Source: Pyrinomonadaceae bacterium
Lineage (GTDB): Bacteria; Acidobacteriota; Blastocatellia; Pyrinomonadales; Pyrinomonadaceae
Assembly: GCA_019694355.1 (NCBI GenBank)
Contig: JAIBCB010000003.1
Coordinates: 248,001 to 312,000 of the forward strand
DNA length: 64,000 bases
Direction: 5' to 3'
This document shows, piece by piece, positions 42,525 to 52,783 of the stretch. Within the stretch, counting starts at the first letter, position 1. Every line of letters begins with the position of its first letter. Position numbers and translations under genes: made by a program. Below the pieces are notes generated by a model. The model saw nothing but the letters and a program-made list of their open reading frames with translations, was not told where the DNA came from and did not search any database.

Positions 42525-45395
42525 TCAAGAGGCGTGTGCTCCCAATTGCGGGACGATCTCGTCCAGGGCAGCGGCACAGCGTTCACAAACGGTCGGGTAG
42601 CTGGCAAACTCGCCGACCCTGGTCGAATAGTTCCAACATCGCTCACATTTATGTCCGTCGGCGAGCTCGATCTTCACGGCCAGGGTATCGCCCTCGCGTA
42701 CCTCGACCTGCGAAACGATAAAAATGTACCGAAGCTCGGCGAAATGGTCGAGCAGGAATCTCGTAGTTTCTTTGTCCGCGGTGAGGACGACCTTCGCCTC
42801 GAGCGACGAGCCGATCTTCTTCTCGATACGAGCGGTTTCGAGAGCTTTCAGCACCTCGTCGCGGATCGTAAAGATACGCTCCCAAGTTTCAAAAAGCGAA
42901 CTTTCCGTGCTCTCGCTAACTTTCGGAAACTCTGCCAAATGCACCGATGCCAATTTGTTCGAAGGCAAAGCTTCCCAGGCTTCGTCCGCGGTGAAGGCCA
43001 TCAGCGGTGCGAGCAAACGGATCAGCGAATCGGCGATCTTGTAAAGCGCCGTCTGTGCGGAACGCCGCTCTACGGACCTTGGCGCAAGGATGTAAAGACG
43101 ATCCTTGATGATGTCAAAATATCGGGCCGAAAGCGTAACGGTGCAGAATTGATAAAGCGCGTTGTACGCAGCCTGGAAATCGAACGCCTGAAAACCAGCG
43201 AGCGTCTTTGCGGTTACACGATCGAGTTCGGCAAGCGCCCAGCGGTCAAGTTCGAGCAGCGACGCGGGTTCGACCGCGTCTTTATCAGGATCAAATCCCG
43301 CTATATTTCCGAGTGCGTATCGGAGCGTATTACGCATCTTGCGATAAGCATCGACAACACGCGAAAGGATCTCGTCCGAACAGCGAACGTCTTCCGTATA
43401 ATCGACAGCGGCAGCCCAAAGACGCAGAACGTCCGCGCCCGAGCGGTCGATTATCTCCTTCGGAGCCGTTACGTTGCCGAGAGACTTTGATTGCTTGCGG
43501 CCTTCGCCATCGACGACCCAACCGTGAGTTACGATCTGCTTGTACGGCGACGAATTATGTGCGGCGATGCCGCAGCTCAGCGACGAATTGAACCAGCCGC
43601 GATATTGATCGCCGCCTTCAAGATAGACGTCTGCCGGAAAACGCAGCTCATCACGCGTCTCGAGCACGGCAACACAGCTCGACCCGGAATCGAACCAGAC
43701 GTCGAGAATGTCCGTCTCTTTTCTAAAGTCCTTCCCGCCGCATTTCGGGCATGCAAAGCCTGCCGGAAGCAGGTCGCTTGCCTCGCGAGCGTACCAAGCG
43801 TCGGCCGTCTCGATGGCGAAAATGTCTGCGACGTGATCGACAACGTTCTTGTCTGCGATCGCCTCGTCACAAGATCCGCAATAAAAGACCGGGATAGGCA
43901 CGCCCCACGAACGCTGACGCGAAACGCACCAGTCGGGCCGTCCCTTGAACATATTTGCCATGCGGCCTTCGCCCCACGACGGATGCCATTTCACGTCCTT
44001 GACCTCGGCAAGAGCTCGGCCGCGCAGCGTTTCGCTCGTACCGACAGCCACTTCGTCCATCGCGATGAACCACTGCGGTGTCGCACGGAAGATGACCGCG
44101 TTCTTACAACGCCAGCAGTGCGGATATCGGTGCGAATAATTTTCCGAATGGAGCAATGCACCGGTTTCGCGAAGGAATTCGACGATCTTCGGATTTGCTT
44201 CTACGACCGTTTGCCCGGCGAACATTTCGACATCGCTCGTGAACCTTCCCGCCGCATCGACCGGAGCGTAGATCTCGAGGCCGTATTCTTTCGCGATATG
44301 AAAGTCGTCGCCGCCATGGCCGGGAGCTGTGTGGACGCAGCCCGTACCGGATTTTGCAGCGGTCTTGCTTTCAAATCGAACATCGAGCTCGACCTCGGCG
44401 TCCGCTTCGCCAAGCGTTACGTGCTCGCCATTCATCAGGAGCGACGGCCTATCGAGCCACGCATGGCGTGCCTGCATACGGTCAAGCCTTTTGCCCTTGA
44501 AGCGTGCAAGCTCAGTGATCGAGCTAAGTTCGCAGGTTTCTGCAAAACTCTTTGCGAGCTCGCTTGCAACGATGTAAACCTCGCCGTTCGCCTCGATGGC
44601 GGAATAGTCAAAATCCGGATGGACGGTGATACCAAGGTTTGCCGGCAGCGTCCACGGTGTCGTCGTCCAGATGACAACGAACACGTTCTTCCCCGCAAGG
44701 GCCGGATCGATCTCCTTCGGATCTGTCAGCATCGGAAACTTCACATAGACAGACGGCGAAGTGTGGTCGTGATACTCGACCTCGGCCTCGGCGAGCGCCG
44801 TCTGGTCGTGAATGCACCAATAGACGGGACGCAGCCCTTTGGCAACCCAACCGCGTTCAAGGAATTTCCCAAAAAGCCGAGCCGTCGCCGATTCGTATTC
44901 GGGCGACATCGTGAGATACGGATCCTGCCATTCGCCGAGTACGCCGAGCCGTTCGAAATCCCGTGTCTGGTTGTTCATCGCCGTCGAGGCGTGCTCACGG
45001 CAAAGACGCCGGAAGGTTGCCACCGGAAGATCGCTCTTGTTCTTTCCCTTGGCGGCGAGCTTTTTTTCGACGAGCGTTTCGATCGGAAGGCCGTGGCAGT
45101 CGTATCCCGGAACAAAAGGCGCCTCAAAGCCCATCATCGAACGGGACTTTACGACGAAATCTTTGAGTATCTTGTTGAGCGCTGTCCCAATGTGAATGTC
45201 CGCGTTCGCATACGGCGGGCCGTCGTGGAGAATGAACTTCTCACAGCCTTTTCGCGCTTCAAGAACCTTTTTATAAAGGCCTGCTTCCTGCCACTTCTTC
45301 AATCGGGCAGGTTCCATTTGCCCAAGATTCGCCTTCTGAGAGAAGTCTGTCTTGGGCAGGTTGACGGTTTTCTTAAGATCAAGTTCCTCGGACAT
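42525..45395 (-). CDS. ileS: Isoleucyl-tRNA synthetase
   Basis: A 956-residue class I synthetase. The HIGH motif appears as PPYANADIHIGTALNK (about 60-75), followed by the editing domain (WTTTPWTLPANLGI, about 246-259) and the KMSKS-type loop GEGRKQSKSLGNV (about 625-637, KQSKS here). The C-terminal zinc site has CERCWNYSTRVGEF and VCERC (about 918-942). The length and domain order match bacterial type IleRS. It is the first gene of the lspA-lgt-rluD series. No T-box leader was seen in the 108-bp gap upstream. Confidence 0.96.
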   Translation of the reverse strand: MSEELDLKKTVNLPKTDFSQKANLGQMEPARLKKWQEAGLYKKVLEARKGCEKFILHDGPPYANADIHIGTALNKILKDFVVKSRSMMGFEAPFVPGYDCHGLPIETLVEKKLAAKGKNKSDLPVATFRRLCREHASTAMNNQTRDFERLGVLGEWQDPYLTMSPEYESATARLFGKFLERGWVAKGLRPVYWCIHDQTALAEAEVEYHDHTSPSVYVKFPMLTDPKEIDPALAGKNVFVVIWTTTPWTLPANLGITVHPDFDYSAIEANGEVYIVASELAKSFAETCELSSITELARFKGKRLDRMQARHAWLDRPSLLMNGEHVTLGEADAEVELDVRFESKTAAKSGTGCVHTAPGHGGDDFHIAKEYGLEIYAPVDAAGRFTSDVEMFAGQTVVEANPKIVEFLRETGALLHSENYSHRYPHCWRCKNAVIFRATPQWFIAMDEVAVGTSETLRGRALAEVKDVKWHPSWGEGRMANMFKGRPDWCVSRQRSWGVPIPVFYCGSCDEAIADKNVVDHVADIFAIETADAWYAREASDLLPAGFACPKCGGKDFRKETDILDVWFDSGSSCVAVLETRDELRFPADVYLEGGDQYRGWFNSSLSCGIAAHNSSPYKQIVTHGWVVDGEGRKQSKSLGNVTAPKEIIDRSGADVLRLWAAAVDYTEDVRCSDEILSRVVDAYRKMRNTLRYALGNIAGFDPDKDAVEPASLLELDRWALAELDRVTAKTLAGFQAFDFQAAYNALYQFCTVTLSARYFDIIKDRLYILAPRSVERRSAQTALYKIADSLIRLLAPLMAFTADEAWEALPSNKLASVHLAEFPKVSESTESSLFETWERIFTIRDEVLKALETARIEKKIGSSLEAKVVLTADKETTRFLLDHFAELRYIFIVSQVEVREGDTLAVKIELADGHKCERCWNYSTRVGEFASYPTVCERCAAALDEIVPQLGAHAS

Positions 45396-45503
45396 AAAAG
45401 GAAAATTTTAGCATTTGCAGCACTAAAATGTCCTCAAAACTGGGCGATTCTAGTGGAGTCCACCGTCGGAAGGCGCATCTTTTGTGTCTTTCCTATCCTG
45501 AGT

Positions 45504-48500
45504 TTACGGTGATGCAGCTTCGACGGTCGCCTTGCGCTCGAGTTTGCCCCAACCGACGACCACGCCCTTGATCGCCATATAGACGGATTTCACCATCACC
45601 CAGTACATCACCTGCCGATAGCCGAATCGCTGGATAGCAAGCCACCAGAGGAGCTTCTTTTGCTCCTTCTTTTCCATCAGGAATGCGGCAAGAGCGCCGA
45701 GCCAGTCCACGGCGAGGAAAAGGGCATAGTAGAACAAGATATTGTTGAGATTTGAGGAGCTATGGGCATATTCCTCCTGATGCTCAAAATGGTTCATCAG
45801 GGCGGAAATGAGAGACCAAATGAACATCAGGTCCATCAAGGGCGAGATAAGCGGGAACAGGATCTGGAAGATCCAGACGTTCGGCATCGCGATGAAGCCG
45901 AGCGTTCCAAAACGCGGATTCAAGAGAGCGTTCTTGTGCTTCCACATACATTGAAGCGTTCCGAACGACCATCGAAAGCGTTGTTTGGCAAGCTCGCGGA
46001 GCGTGGCAGGAGCCTCGGTGTATCCGATCGCGTTCTCTTCGTATCCGATCAAGAGCCCGAGTTTGCGAACCTGGATCGTCAGATCCTGGTCTTCTGCGAG
46101 CGTGTCAGAAGAAAATCCGCCGGTCTCTTCTAAAGCGCTACGCCGCCAAGCGCCGACCGAACCCGGAACCACCGTGATGCAGTTGAGCGAAGCAAAGGCT
46201 CGGCGATCGAAATTCTGCGACGTGACGTATTCGAGAGCCTGCCATTTTGTCACAAGGTTGAGCCGGTTGCCGACCTTTGCATTTCCGGCGACGGCGCCGA
46301 TCCTTTCATCCTTGAAGCGATGGGCAAGCTCGGAGACCGTCGTTGGGGTAAACAACGTATCGGCATCGAGTGCGATGATGATCTCGCCTTTTGCCTGCCG
46401 CCAACCGAGGTTAAGAGCGGCCGCTTTGCCGCCGTTCTCTTTTGTGATGATCCGCAGACGCGGCTCATCAGGGAATGCGTCGGTCGCAACCTTGAACGTC
46501 CCGTCGGTCGATCCGTCATCAACGACGATTATCTCCAACGCGGGATAATCTGATTCGAGAAGGCTCGAGATCGTTTGGCAAACGACCTTCTCTTCGTTGT
46601 AAGCAGGAACTATCACGGAGACGAAAGGCTCGAAACCGGCCCCGAATTTCTCGTGCTCGCGGCGCCGCGAACGCAAGAATTGGGCGAACGCCAAAAGGCC
46701 GATTATCACCATTCTGCCAATGCCGAGGATGATGCCGATCAGGAATATCCATTTCATTAGCCAGGCTGCGACGGCGATCGAATAAAAGACGTACGAATCG
46801 ACCTTGGCATAGGCCGATTGATCTTGCTGAACGGGCGGCATCACCTGATCGTCCGAAAGCCCTGCGAGGTCGGCAACGGTCGTGAACTTATATCCTTTTG
46901 CACGCAGCCCTTCGATGATCCCGGGAAGGGCGGCAACAGTTGCCGAACGGTCGCCTCCCGCGTCGTGCAGCAGGACGATAGAACCTCTCTCCTCCGGAGT
47001 TGTGATCGCGGCGGCAGCAAAAACCTGATTCGTTATCTCTTTGGCCGTGTGCGGCGTGCCGTCGTCATTGATGAGCTTCCAGTCGTCAGGGTCAAGGTGC
47101 AGGCCGACCGAAATATAGCCAAGATCCTGTGCTCGGGCAGTGGGTTCCATCTCATCGGGCGTACGCGGTTCGGCATCGCCGAAGTATGGGGCACGGAAAA
47201 GCCTTGTCGATCTGCCGGTAAGCGACTCGATGAGCCGCTGTGTCGTATTCAATTCGAGCAGTGCGACGCGGTTCGGCACTTCCGCGAGGTTTGCGTGGGT
47301 GAACGAGTGATTGCCGATCGTGTGCCCTTCGGCGACTATTCGCTTGAGGATCTCAGGATTCTCTTCGCCGTTCTCTCCGACGATGAAAAAGGTCGCCTTC
47401 ACGCCTTCCCTCTTGAGCACATCAAGTATCTTCGGGGTCCAAACAGGATCGGGGCCGTCATCGAAAGTGAGTGCGATCTCGCCCGGCTTGTCTCCTGTTC
47501 GGCGAATGACGTAAGAGCTCGGTATTTGCTTATACGTTTCGGAGGCGACGAGTCCGTCCGCCGCTTCGATCTTCAGGTCGCGAGAGCCGTCCTGCGGTTC
47601 GGCCTTCACCTGCAATATCTCGCCGGTTCCCTCGAACGTAACGTCGTAGCCGTACTTGATAGCATCGAGCTGCGACGGCGAAACCTCGTCGATCTTTGAT
47701 CCAAAAACCGTCCAAAGTGACGGGTCTTCGCTGCCAAGCCGCCAAAGCGCAAGGCCGGCGAGATTGTAGGGTTTCGCAACCTTTATCTCGTTATAGGCCG
47801 TCACGGCATCCAAAAACCAAACGCTGTGAAAGACTCCGTCGTCCTCTGTGTATGTAAAATACGGATTTTTCGATTCAGGGTCGAACTTTATCTCCGACGG
47901 GCTGTCGAGCGAATCTTTCGCGGCAAGGAGGGCTTCCTGGACAGAGACGGTCTCGGCCTCTTTGCCTTTTGCTCCCCAATTGTAGCCGTAATTGCCAAAG
48001 CAGACGATCGTCTTTTCCGGCGGAAGCTCTGCCATTCGGCGTTTTAGGCCATCTGCAAACCAATCCTGTCCCGCGACCGGACCGGCCTCGCCCGTGGACC
48101 AATGCTGGTCGTACGCCATTAACATCACATAGTCCGTAACCGCGGCATACGATCTGTAATTCCAATCGGGATTGTCGAACGGCACAGCTTGCGCGAGCAC
48201 GAGATGCTTTACCTGAAAGGCCGTGTGCAGTTCGCTGACAAAAAGGAACAGGGCGGGCTGAAGGTCTTTTGGAACTTCTTCTATATCGACGGTGATGCCG
48301 CCAAAATGGAATCGGTCGATCGTTGCAAGGAGCGATGCTATCAACTTCTGCCGTGAATCCTCGGTCGCGATCGTCTTGCGCAAAAGGTCGCTGTTCCACT
48401 GCTCGTTCTTATAGTTCTGAAGGAGCGGCAAGACCGGCATATCAGGCTTTTCGTTGTGTATGAAATCGAGGGCCTTGTCGTCGATATCAAGCGCGAGCGG

Positions 48501-49013
48501 GTTATCAGCATCACCCGAAAGGCGTATCCATTCCGGTACGACCCAATCGAGCGAATCGATGTTCTGCTTTAAGGACGCAAAGCTCGAATCGTCCCAATTT
48601 ACGTAAAAGCCGACGGAGAGCGGCTTGCCAGATACGGTCGGGCCCGCAGCGGCAACGGGTCGCGATGCCTTTTGCATCTCTCGCAACGCGGCTCTTTCTT
48701 TTTTTCGTTCGAGACGATCCTTTTTTGCCTGCTTGACCTTCTCGGTCTCGCGTCGCAGGACGGGATCGCGCGGCGCCGCAGGTTTGTCGGGAATCGCAAG
48801 GGCCGTATCCTGGCGCTCGGGCAGGACGCTGAGCGGCTTTAGCTTTATTTGCGGAAGGAATGGGTTTACAAGGACGCTGACAACGAAGAACGCAAATAGA
48901 ACTGTCGTTAAGATCGCGATCGGAATGCCGATAACACCGAAAACCTTTCGGCGTCGGCCCTTTTCGTCAAAAAATACTGAGGGACGTTCGGGGCTTGGTT
49001 CGGAAGAACTCAT
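45504..49013 (-). CDS. Fusion membrane protein: GH18-like, NodB polysaccharide deacetylase and GT2 glycosyltransferase
   Basis: An 1169-residue protein with three enzyme-like parts. A membrane helix at about 30-53 and a charged coiled region (85-115) lead to a GH18-like domain (about 130-470) with GGITVDIEEVP as the DxE catalytic strand and YVMLMAYDQHWS. A NodB deacetylase domain (about 520-700) has LTFDDGPDP and NHSFTHAN (metal Asp and HxxxH). After more helices a GT2 domain (about 800-1040) has VSVIVPAYNEE, DDGSTDGT, ALDADT, AEDQDLT and KQRFRW, followed by membrane helices. It probably makes, deacetylates and trims a beta-linked N-acetylhexosamine polymer at the inner membrane. Confidence 0.88.
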   Translation of the reverse strand: MSSSEPSPERPSVFFDEKGRRRKVFGVIGIPIAILTTVLFAFFVVSVLVNPFLPQIKLKPLSVLPERQDTALAIPDKPAAPRDPVLRRETEKVKQAKKDRLERKKERAALREMQKASRPVAAAGPTVSGKPLSVGFYVNWDDSSFASLKQNIDSLDWVVPEWIRLSGDADNPLALDIDDKALDFIHNEKPDMPVLPLLQNYKNEQWNSDLLRKTIATEDSRQKLIASLLATIDRFHFGGITVDIEEVPKDLQPALFLFVSELHTAFQVKHLVLAQAVPFDNPDWNYRSYAAVTDYVMLMAYDQHWSTGEAGPVAGQDWFADGLKRRMAELPPEKTIVCFGNYGYNWGAKGKEAETVSVQEALLAAKDSLDSPSEIKFDPESKNPYFTYTEDDGVFHSVWFLDAVTAYNEIKVAKPYNLAGLALWRLGSEDPSLWTVFGSKIDEVSPSQLDAIKYGYDVTFEGTGEILQVKAEPQDGSRDLKIEAADGLVASETYKQIPSSYVIRRTGDKPGEIALTFDDGPDPVWTPKILDVLKREGVKATFFIVGENGEENPEILKRIVAEGHTIGNHSFTHANLAEVPNRVALLELNTTQRLIESLTGRSTRLFRAPYFGDAEPRTPDEMEPTARAQDLGYISVGLHLDPDDWKLINDDGTPHTAKEITNQVFAAAAITTPEERGSIVLLHDAGGDRSATVAALPGIIEGLRAKGYKFTTVADLAGLSDDQVMPPVQQDQSAYAKVDSYVFYSIAVAAWLMKWIFLIGIILGIGRMVIIGLLAFAQFLRSRRREHEKFGAGFEPFVSVIVPAYNEEKVVCQTISSLLESDYPALEIIVVDDGSTDGTFKVATDAFPDEPRLRIITKENGGKAAALNLGWRQAKGEIIIALDADTLFTPTTVSELAHRFKDERIGAVAGNAKVGNRLNLVTKWQALEYVTSQNFDRRAFASLNCITVVPGSVGAWRRSALEETGGFSSDTLAEDQDLTIQVRKLGLLIGYEENAIGYTEAPATLRELAKQRFRWSFGTLQCMWKHKNALLNPRFGTLGFIAMPNVWIFQILFPLISPLMDLMFIWSLISALMNHFEHQEEYAHSSSNLNNILFYYALFLAVDWLGALAAFLMEKKEQKKLLWWLAIQRFGYRQVMYWVMVKSVYMAIKGVVVGWGKLERKATVEAASP

Positions 49014-49150
49014 ATAAATTGTTGTCGGCCGGCAACTGAAGACCGGCGCTTAGAGAGGTTCACGCAAAGAGACCACAAAAGGTTCTCAAGATCATCCAAA
49101 AACGCATTGATGCCGGCTGACCGCTCTCGGTTGTCGGGCGATTTGCAAGC

Positions 49151-49468
49151 TCATTCTTCTTCGAGCGTACAGAGCAGAGGAAATTCACGCGCGCGGGCAA
49201 GATTTGCGGTCTTGTCGGCCTTCATCGTCGCGATCTCGTATGGATAGATGCCGGCGACGCCGACGCCTTCGTTGTGCACTTTCAGCATAATCGTGATCGC
49301 TTCAGCCTCTGAACGTGAAAATACGTGCGACAGAATAAAGACGACGAAGTCCATCGTCGTGAAGTCGTCGTTGTGAAGTAGAACCTTGTAAAGCTTCGGC
49401 TTTTCGAGCTTTGAGACGGTCTCGGACAAGACCTCGGTGTCGTCGGCTCTTTCAGGAAAGTCGGGCAT
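49151..49468 (-). CDS. clpS: ATP-dependent Clp protease adaptor ClpS
   Basis: A 105-residue adaptor that delivers N-degron substrates to ClpAP. The core is YKVLLHNDDFTTMDFVVFILSHVF (about 27-50; HNDD-TTMDFV is the hallmark), followed by AEAITIMLKVHNEGVGVAGIYPYEIA and the C-terminal strand. Binding-pocket residues around NDD and the HNEG loop are kept. No clpA is adjacent. Confidence 0.93.
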   Translation of the reverse strand: MPDFPERADDTEVLSETVSKLEKPKLYKVLLHNDDFTTMDFVVFILSHVFSRSEAEAITIMLKVHNEGVGVAGIYPYEIATMKADKTANLARAREFPLLCTLEEE

Positions 49469-49678
49469 AGCTTGGATTTAACCACAAATGCCGGCCTTCG
49501 TGGTAAAGAAAGCGCCTGCTTTAGCCCGCTTTTTTCGTCTCTTTCGAAAACAAAAGTAGTGGACGACGCGGGCTTTATTTGTTAGATTGCAAGTGCGCTG
49601 TTGTTTACTAAGTATTCACTATTTTGCATTTGGCCGTAATTTCGGCCCAGTTTCGTTGTCCCCGACGAGAATCAGACA

Positions 49679-52600
49679 ATGAAGAAAGCAAAGACCGAGA
49701 CCGGTTCAACACCGGAATTGACGGCCGTTTCCTTGACGGGCGAAATGGTCGGACGCAAGAATGCGCCCATCGCCGGCAAGAAGGTGATCGATGGGCTGTT
49801 CTCTTCGATCGGCAAGCACTTGCGCGACGGACGTTCTTCCGAGGCCGAGGCCTTGATACGCAGCACCGCTCCCGCATACCGATTTACTCCGGACGTCTAT
49901 GCAAATCTCTTGCGGCTGCTGGCGTTCACGCTCGAGACGGTCGGTAAATACAAGGAATCTCTTGAGGCCGTTCGGCCTTACGATGAACATCAAAACCTCG
50001 CGAACCTCTCTAGCGAGTCGCAGGTCCGCGTGGTCACGCAGCTTGCGATCTCATTCAGCAATCGCGGCGAATATCCGAAGGCCGTAACACTCCTGAAAGA
50101 GGTCTTAGAGAAGGCAAAGACAGATTCTCACACACATCTTTTGGGGACCATCGATATCGCGCTTTCCCGCGTTTATCGCAAGCTGAACGAATTCCCGATC
50201 AGTCGCGACTTTGCAGAGAAGGCCTTGGACCATTTCCGCTCGATGGGCAACTGGCTCGGCATGGCCGAATCGTATCGTGAGATAGCCAACATCTACAACC
50301 AGGAAGGAAACAGCGAGAAGGCGATCGAGAATTTCCAACTTGGGATCAAGATCACCGGGTCGAATTCCGCGCCATTCATGCTCGGCAAGCTCTATACGGA
50401 TATGTCGGGAGCATATTGGTTCCTGCGCAAACCGAAGGACGGCATCGAGTGTCTCGAAAAATCCATCGAGTTCTTTGACCAGACCGAGCACGCCCTCAAT
50501 ATGCTGATGGCATATAACAACCTCGGCATCAATCTGACGCTGCTTGGGCAATGGCAGCGTGCGGAGGAAATGATCCGCCGTGCTCTCGATCTTGGCCTGC
50601 GTGAGAATTACAGCCATGTCGCCGGGATCTATGATTCGCTTGCGGAGCTGTACATCTTGCGTGGAGATCTCGACGAAGCGGAAAGGCTGCTGCAGAAAGG
50701 CATCGAGATCGCTGAGAAGAAGAACAATCGGTGGTACAAGCTTCAGGCTTTACGCAATATTGCAAGATGTCACCTCTTAAAAGGCGACACGGCCGCCGCG
50801 ATCACCACCGCGGAGATGACCATCGAGCAGGCGCACGATGGGGGCGACCGACACTATGCCAACATGGCCGGCATCGTCCTCGCCGAAGCCTTGATGCTCG
50901 AAGGCGACACGGAAGAAAGCGAGAATGCCTTGCGCGAGATCGAGGCCAACGAACCGCGGTCGGACTACTTCGTACTCGGCAATATTCAACGCATTCGCGG
51001 CTGCATCGCGCTCGCAAATGATGATCGCGAGGTCGCCATCCATTACTTCAGCCGTGCGTTGACGACTTTCGAGGCGGGATTGGATCCGTTCCATCAAGCG
51101 AAGATGCATATGCTCCTTGCGGAAAATCTAGGGAGCGACAACTTTGTACGGGCAAAACGTCACCTTGCGGCAGCGAGCGAGGCGTATAAGCAGCTTGGCC
51201 TGGAAAAGGAACTTCGATCGGCGGCGGAACTGGGCGATAAGCTTGATGCCGCGTCGCGCTCGCAGCCCGCAAGGCCGAAGGGCGAGCGGCGTAAGAACGC
51301 GCTGATCTCACAGCTCTTGACGGTTCGGCTTGCCGAAGCGACGGCCTCAAGAGAGCTTTTGTTTCGTGAACTCGTCGCGGTGCTTCAACAGGAAAGCAAT
51401 GCGGAAAAGATAGCTGTTGCGGAGTTCAGCGATGCAAAAACGCTGGCTCCGTTCATCACACACGGCTATTCGAACAATGAAAGTTTCGAGCTTGTCGGAA
51501 AGCTCGATGCTGCGGTTCGGCGCAATGACCTCAAGAATTTTGCGCAAAGCAAAGACGTTGAGGTGATCGAGCTGAGGCCTGCGGTCGGTCGGCCTGCCTA
51601 TGTTTTGCTGAGCCCGCGATCCGGTGCTGCTTTAACGGATGGCTCGTCGCTAAAACCGCTTTTCAGCGTGACGGAGCTCGCGATCGACGTCATCGCGCTT
51701 CGAGAGCGCGATAGTTTACAGCCGAATGATCAGCCGTCCGGCATTCACGCTTCGAACGATCTGATGCCGGGCTTTATTCATTCATCGCCCGGAATGACGA
51801 CGCTTGTCGAAGAGATCTACCGCATCCGAAATTCGGATGTGACGGTCCTCGTTACCGGCGAATCCGGAACGGGCAAAGAGCTTGTCTCAAAGGCGATCCA
51901 CGCGCTCTCGAATCGCAAGGATCAGGATTTTGTGCCGTTCAACTGCACGACGCTTCCAAAGGATCTTGCGGAGGGAATGCTCTTTGGCTATAAGAAGGGC
52001 GCGTTCACCGGCGCAATGAACGATTCTCCGGGCGTGATCAGATCGGCCGACCACGGGACGCTCTTTTTGGACGAGATCGGCGACCTGCCGCTCGACGTTC
52101 AGCCGAAACTTTTGCGGTTTCTGCAGGAAGGTGAGGTGCAGCCGCTCGGTGAAAAGAAGCCGATCAAGGTCGATGTTCGGATCATCGCGGCGACGAATAT
52201 GCCGCTTGAAAAAAAGGTCGCAGACGGTACGTTTCGCGAAGACCTATATTTTCGCTTGAACGTGATACGCCTGCGGATCCCGCCGCTCAGAGATCGCCGA
52301 GCCGAGATCCCGTCGATCGTGAACTATCATTTAACGAAATACTCAGAGCGTTTCAATAAATCCGGCATCACCTTCACGCCGCAGGCGATCGATATGCTGA
52401 TGGTCTCGGATTGGGAAGGCAATGTTCGCGAACTCTGCAACGAGGTTCAACGGATCGTCGCACGCGCCGAGTCGAACGAGACGATCACGCCGGAACATCT
52501 CTCGCCCAACCTAAAGCGTTCCGCCCGCCCGCTATTACCTTTTGGCGCAAAGCTGCAAGGCCCTCGGCCGATCGCGTCTTACAATTCGACGATCGCGCCG

Positions 52601-52783
52601 TTTGCAAACCTCGAACCGGGAACCACGCTCGAAGATGCCGTCTCGGATCTCGAAATGTCGCTGATCCGCGATGCTCTGGCAAGAAACAAGTGGAATATTT
52701 CACGCGTCGCCGCGGAACTCGGCCTCACCCGCCGCGGCCTCTACCTAAAACTCGCCCGCTACGGCATCGAAAAAGCCGCCTAA
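49679..52783 (+). CDS. TPR-containing sigma-54-dependent transcriptional activator
   Basis: A 1034-residue regulator. Residues about 60-520 are helical TPR-like repeats (for example GNSEKAIENFQLGIKI and GDLDEAERLLQKGIEI). A less defined region, possibly GAF-like, covers 540-690. The AAA+ domain begins near 700: Walker A GESGTGKELVSKAI (about 725), the sigma-54 contact loop GAFTGA (about 775) and Walker B LFLDEIGDLPLD. The C-terminal Fis-type HTH is NKWNISRVAAELGLTRRGLYLKL. No receiver domain is present, so the TPR region probably senses a protein or peptide signal. It activates RpoN promoters; targets are unknown. Confidence 0.9.
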   Translation: MKKAKTETGSTPELTAVSLTGEMVGRKNAPIAGKKVIDGLFSSIGKHLRDGRSSEAEALIRSTAPAYRFTPDVYANLLRLLAFTLETVGKYKESLEAVRPYDEHQNLANLSSESQVRVVTQLAISFSNRGEYPKAVTLLKEVLEKAKTDSHTHLLGTIDIALSRVYRKLNEFPISRDFAEKALDHFRSMGNWLGMAESYREIANIYNQEGNSEKAIENFQLGIKITGSNSAPFMLGKLYTDMSGAYWFLRKPKDGIECLEKSIEFFDQTEHALNMLMAYNNLGINLTLLGQWQRAEEMIRRALDLGLRENYSHVAGIYDSLAELYILRGDLDEAERLLQKGIEIAEKKNNRWYKLQALRNIARCHLLKGDTAAAITTAEMTIEQAHDGGDRHYANMAGIVLAEALMLEGDTEESENALREIEANEPRSDYFVLGNIQRIRGCIALANDDREVAIHYFSRALTTFEAGLDPFHQAKMHMLLAENLGSDNFVRAKRHLAAASEAYKQLGLEKELRSAAELGDKLDAASRSQPARPKGERRKNALISQLLTVRLAEATASRELLFRELVAVLQQESNAEKIAVAEFSDAKTLAPFITHGYSNNESFELVGKLDAAVRRNDLKNFAQSKDVEVIELRPAVGRPAYVLLSPRSGAALTDGSSLKPLFSVTELAIDVIALRERDSLQPNDQPSGIHASNDLMPGFIHSSPGMTTLVEEIYRIRNSDVTVLVTGESGTGKELVSKAIHALSNRKDQDFVPFNCTTLPKDLAEGMLFGYKKGAFTGAMNDSPGVIRSADHGTLFLDEIGDLPLDVQPKLLRFLQEGEVQPLGEKKPIKVDVRIIAATNMPLEKKVADGTFREDLYFRLNVIRLRIPPLRDRRAEIPSIVNYHLTKYSERFNKSGITFTPQAIDMLMVSDWEGNVRELCNEVQRIVARAESNETITPEHLSPNLKRSARPLLPFGAKLQGPRPIASYNSTIAPFANLEPGTTLEDAVSDLEMSLIRDALARNKWNISRVAAELGLTRRGLYLKLARYGIEKAA

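Noticed and set aside
43491..45512. 673-codon plus-strand open frame across ileS
   Set aside because: It is antisense to a complete isoleucyl-tRNA synthetase and has no recognisable motifs.
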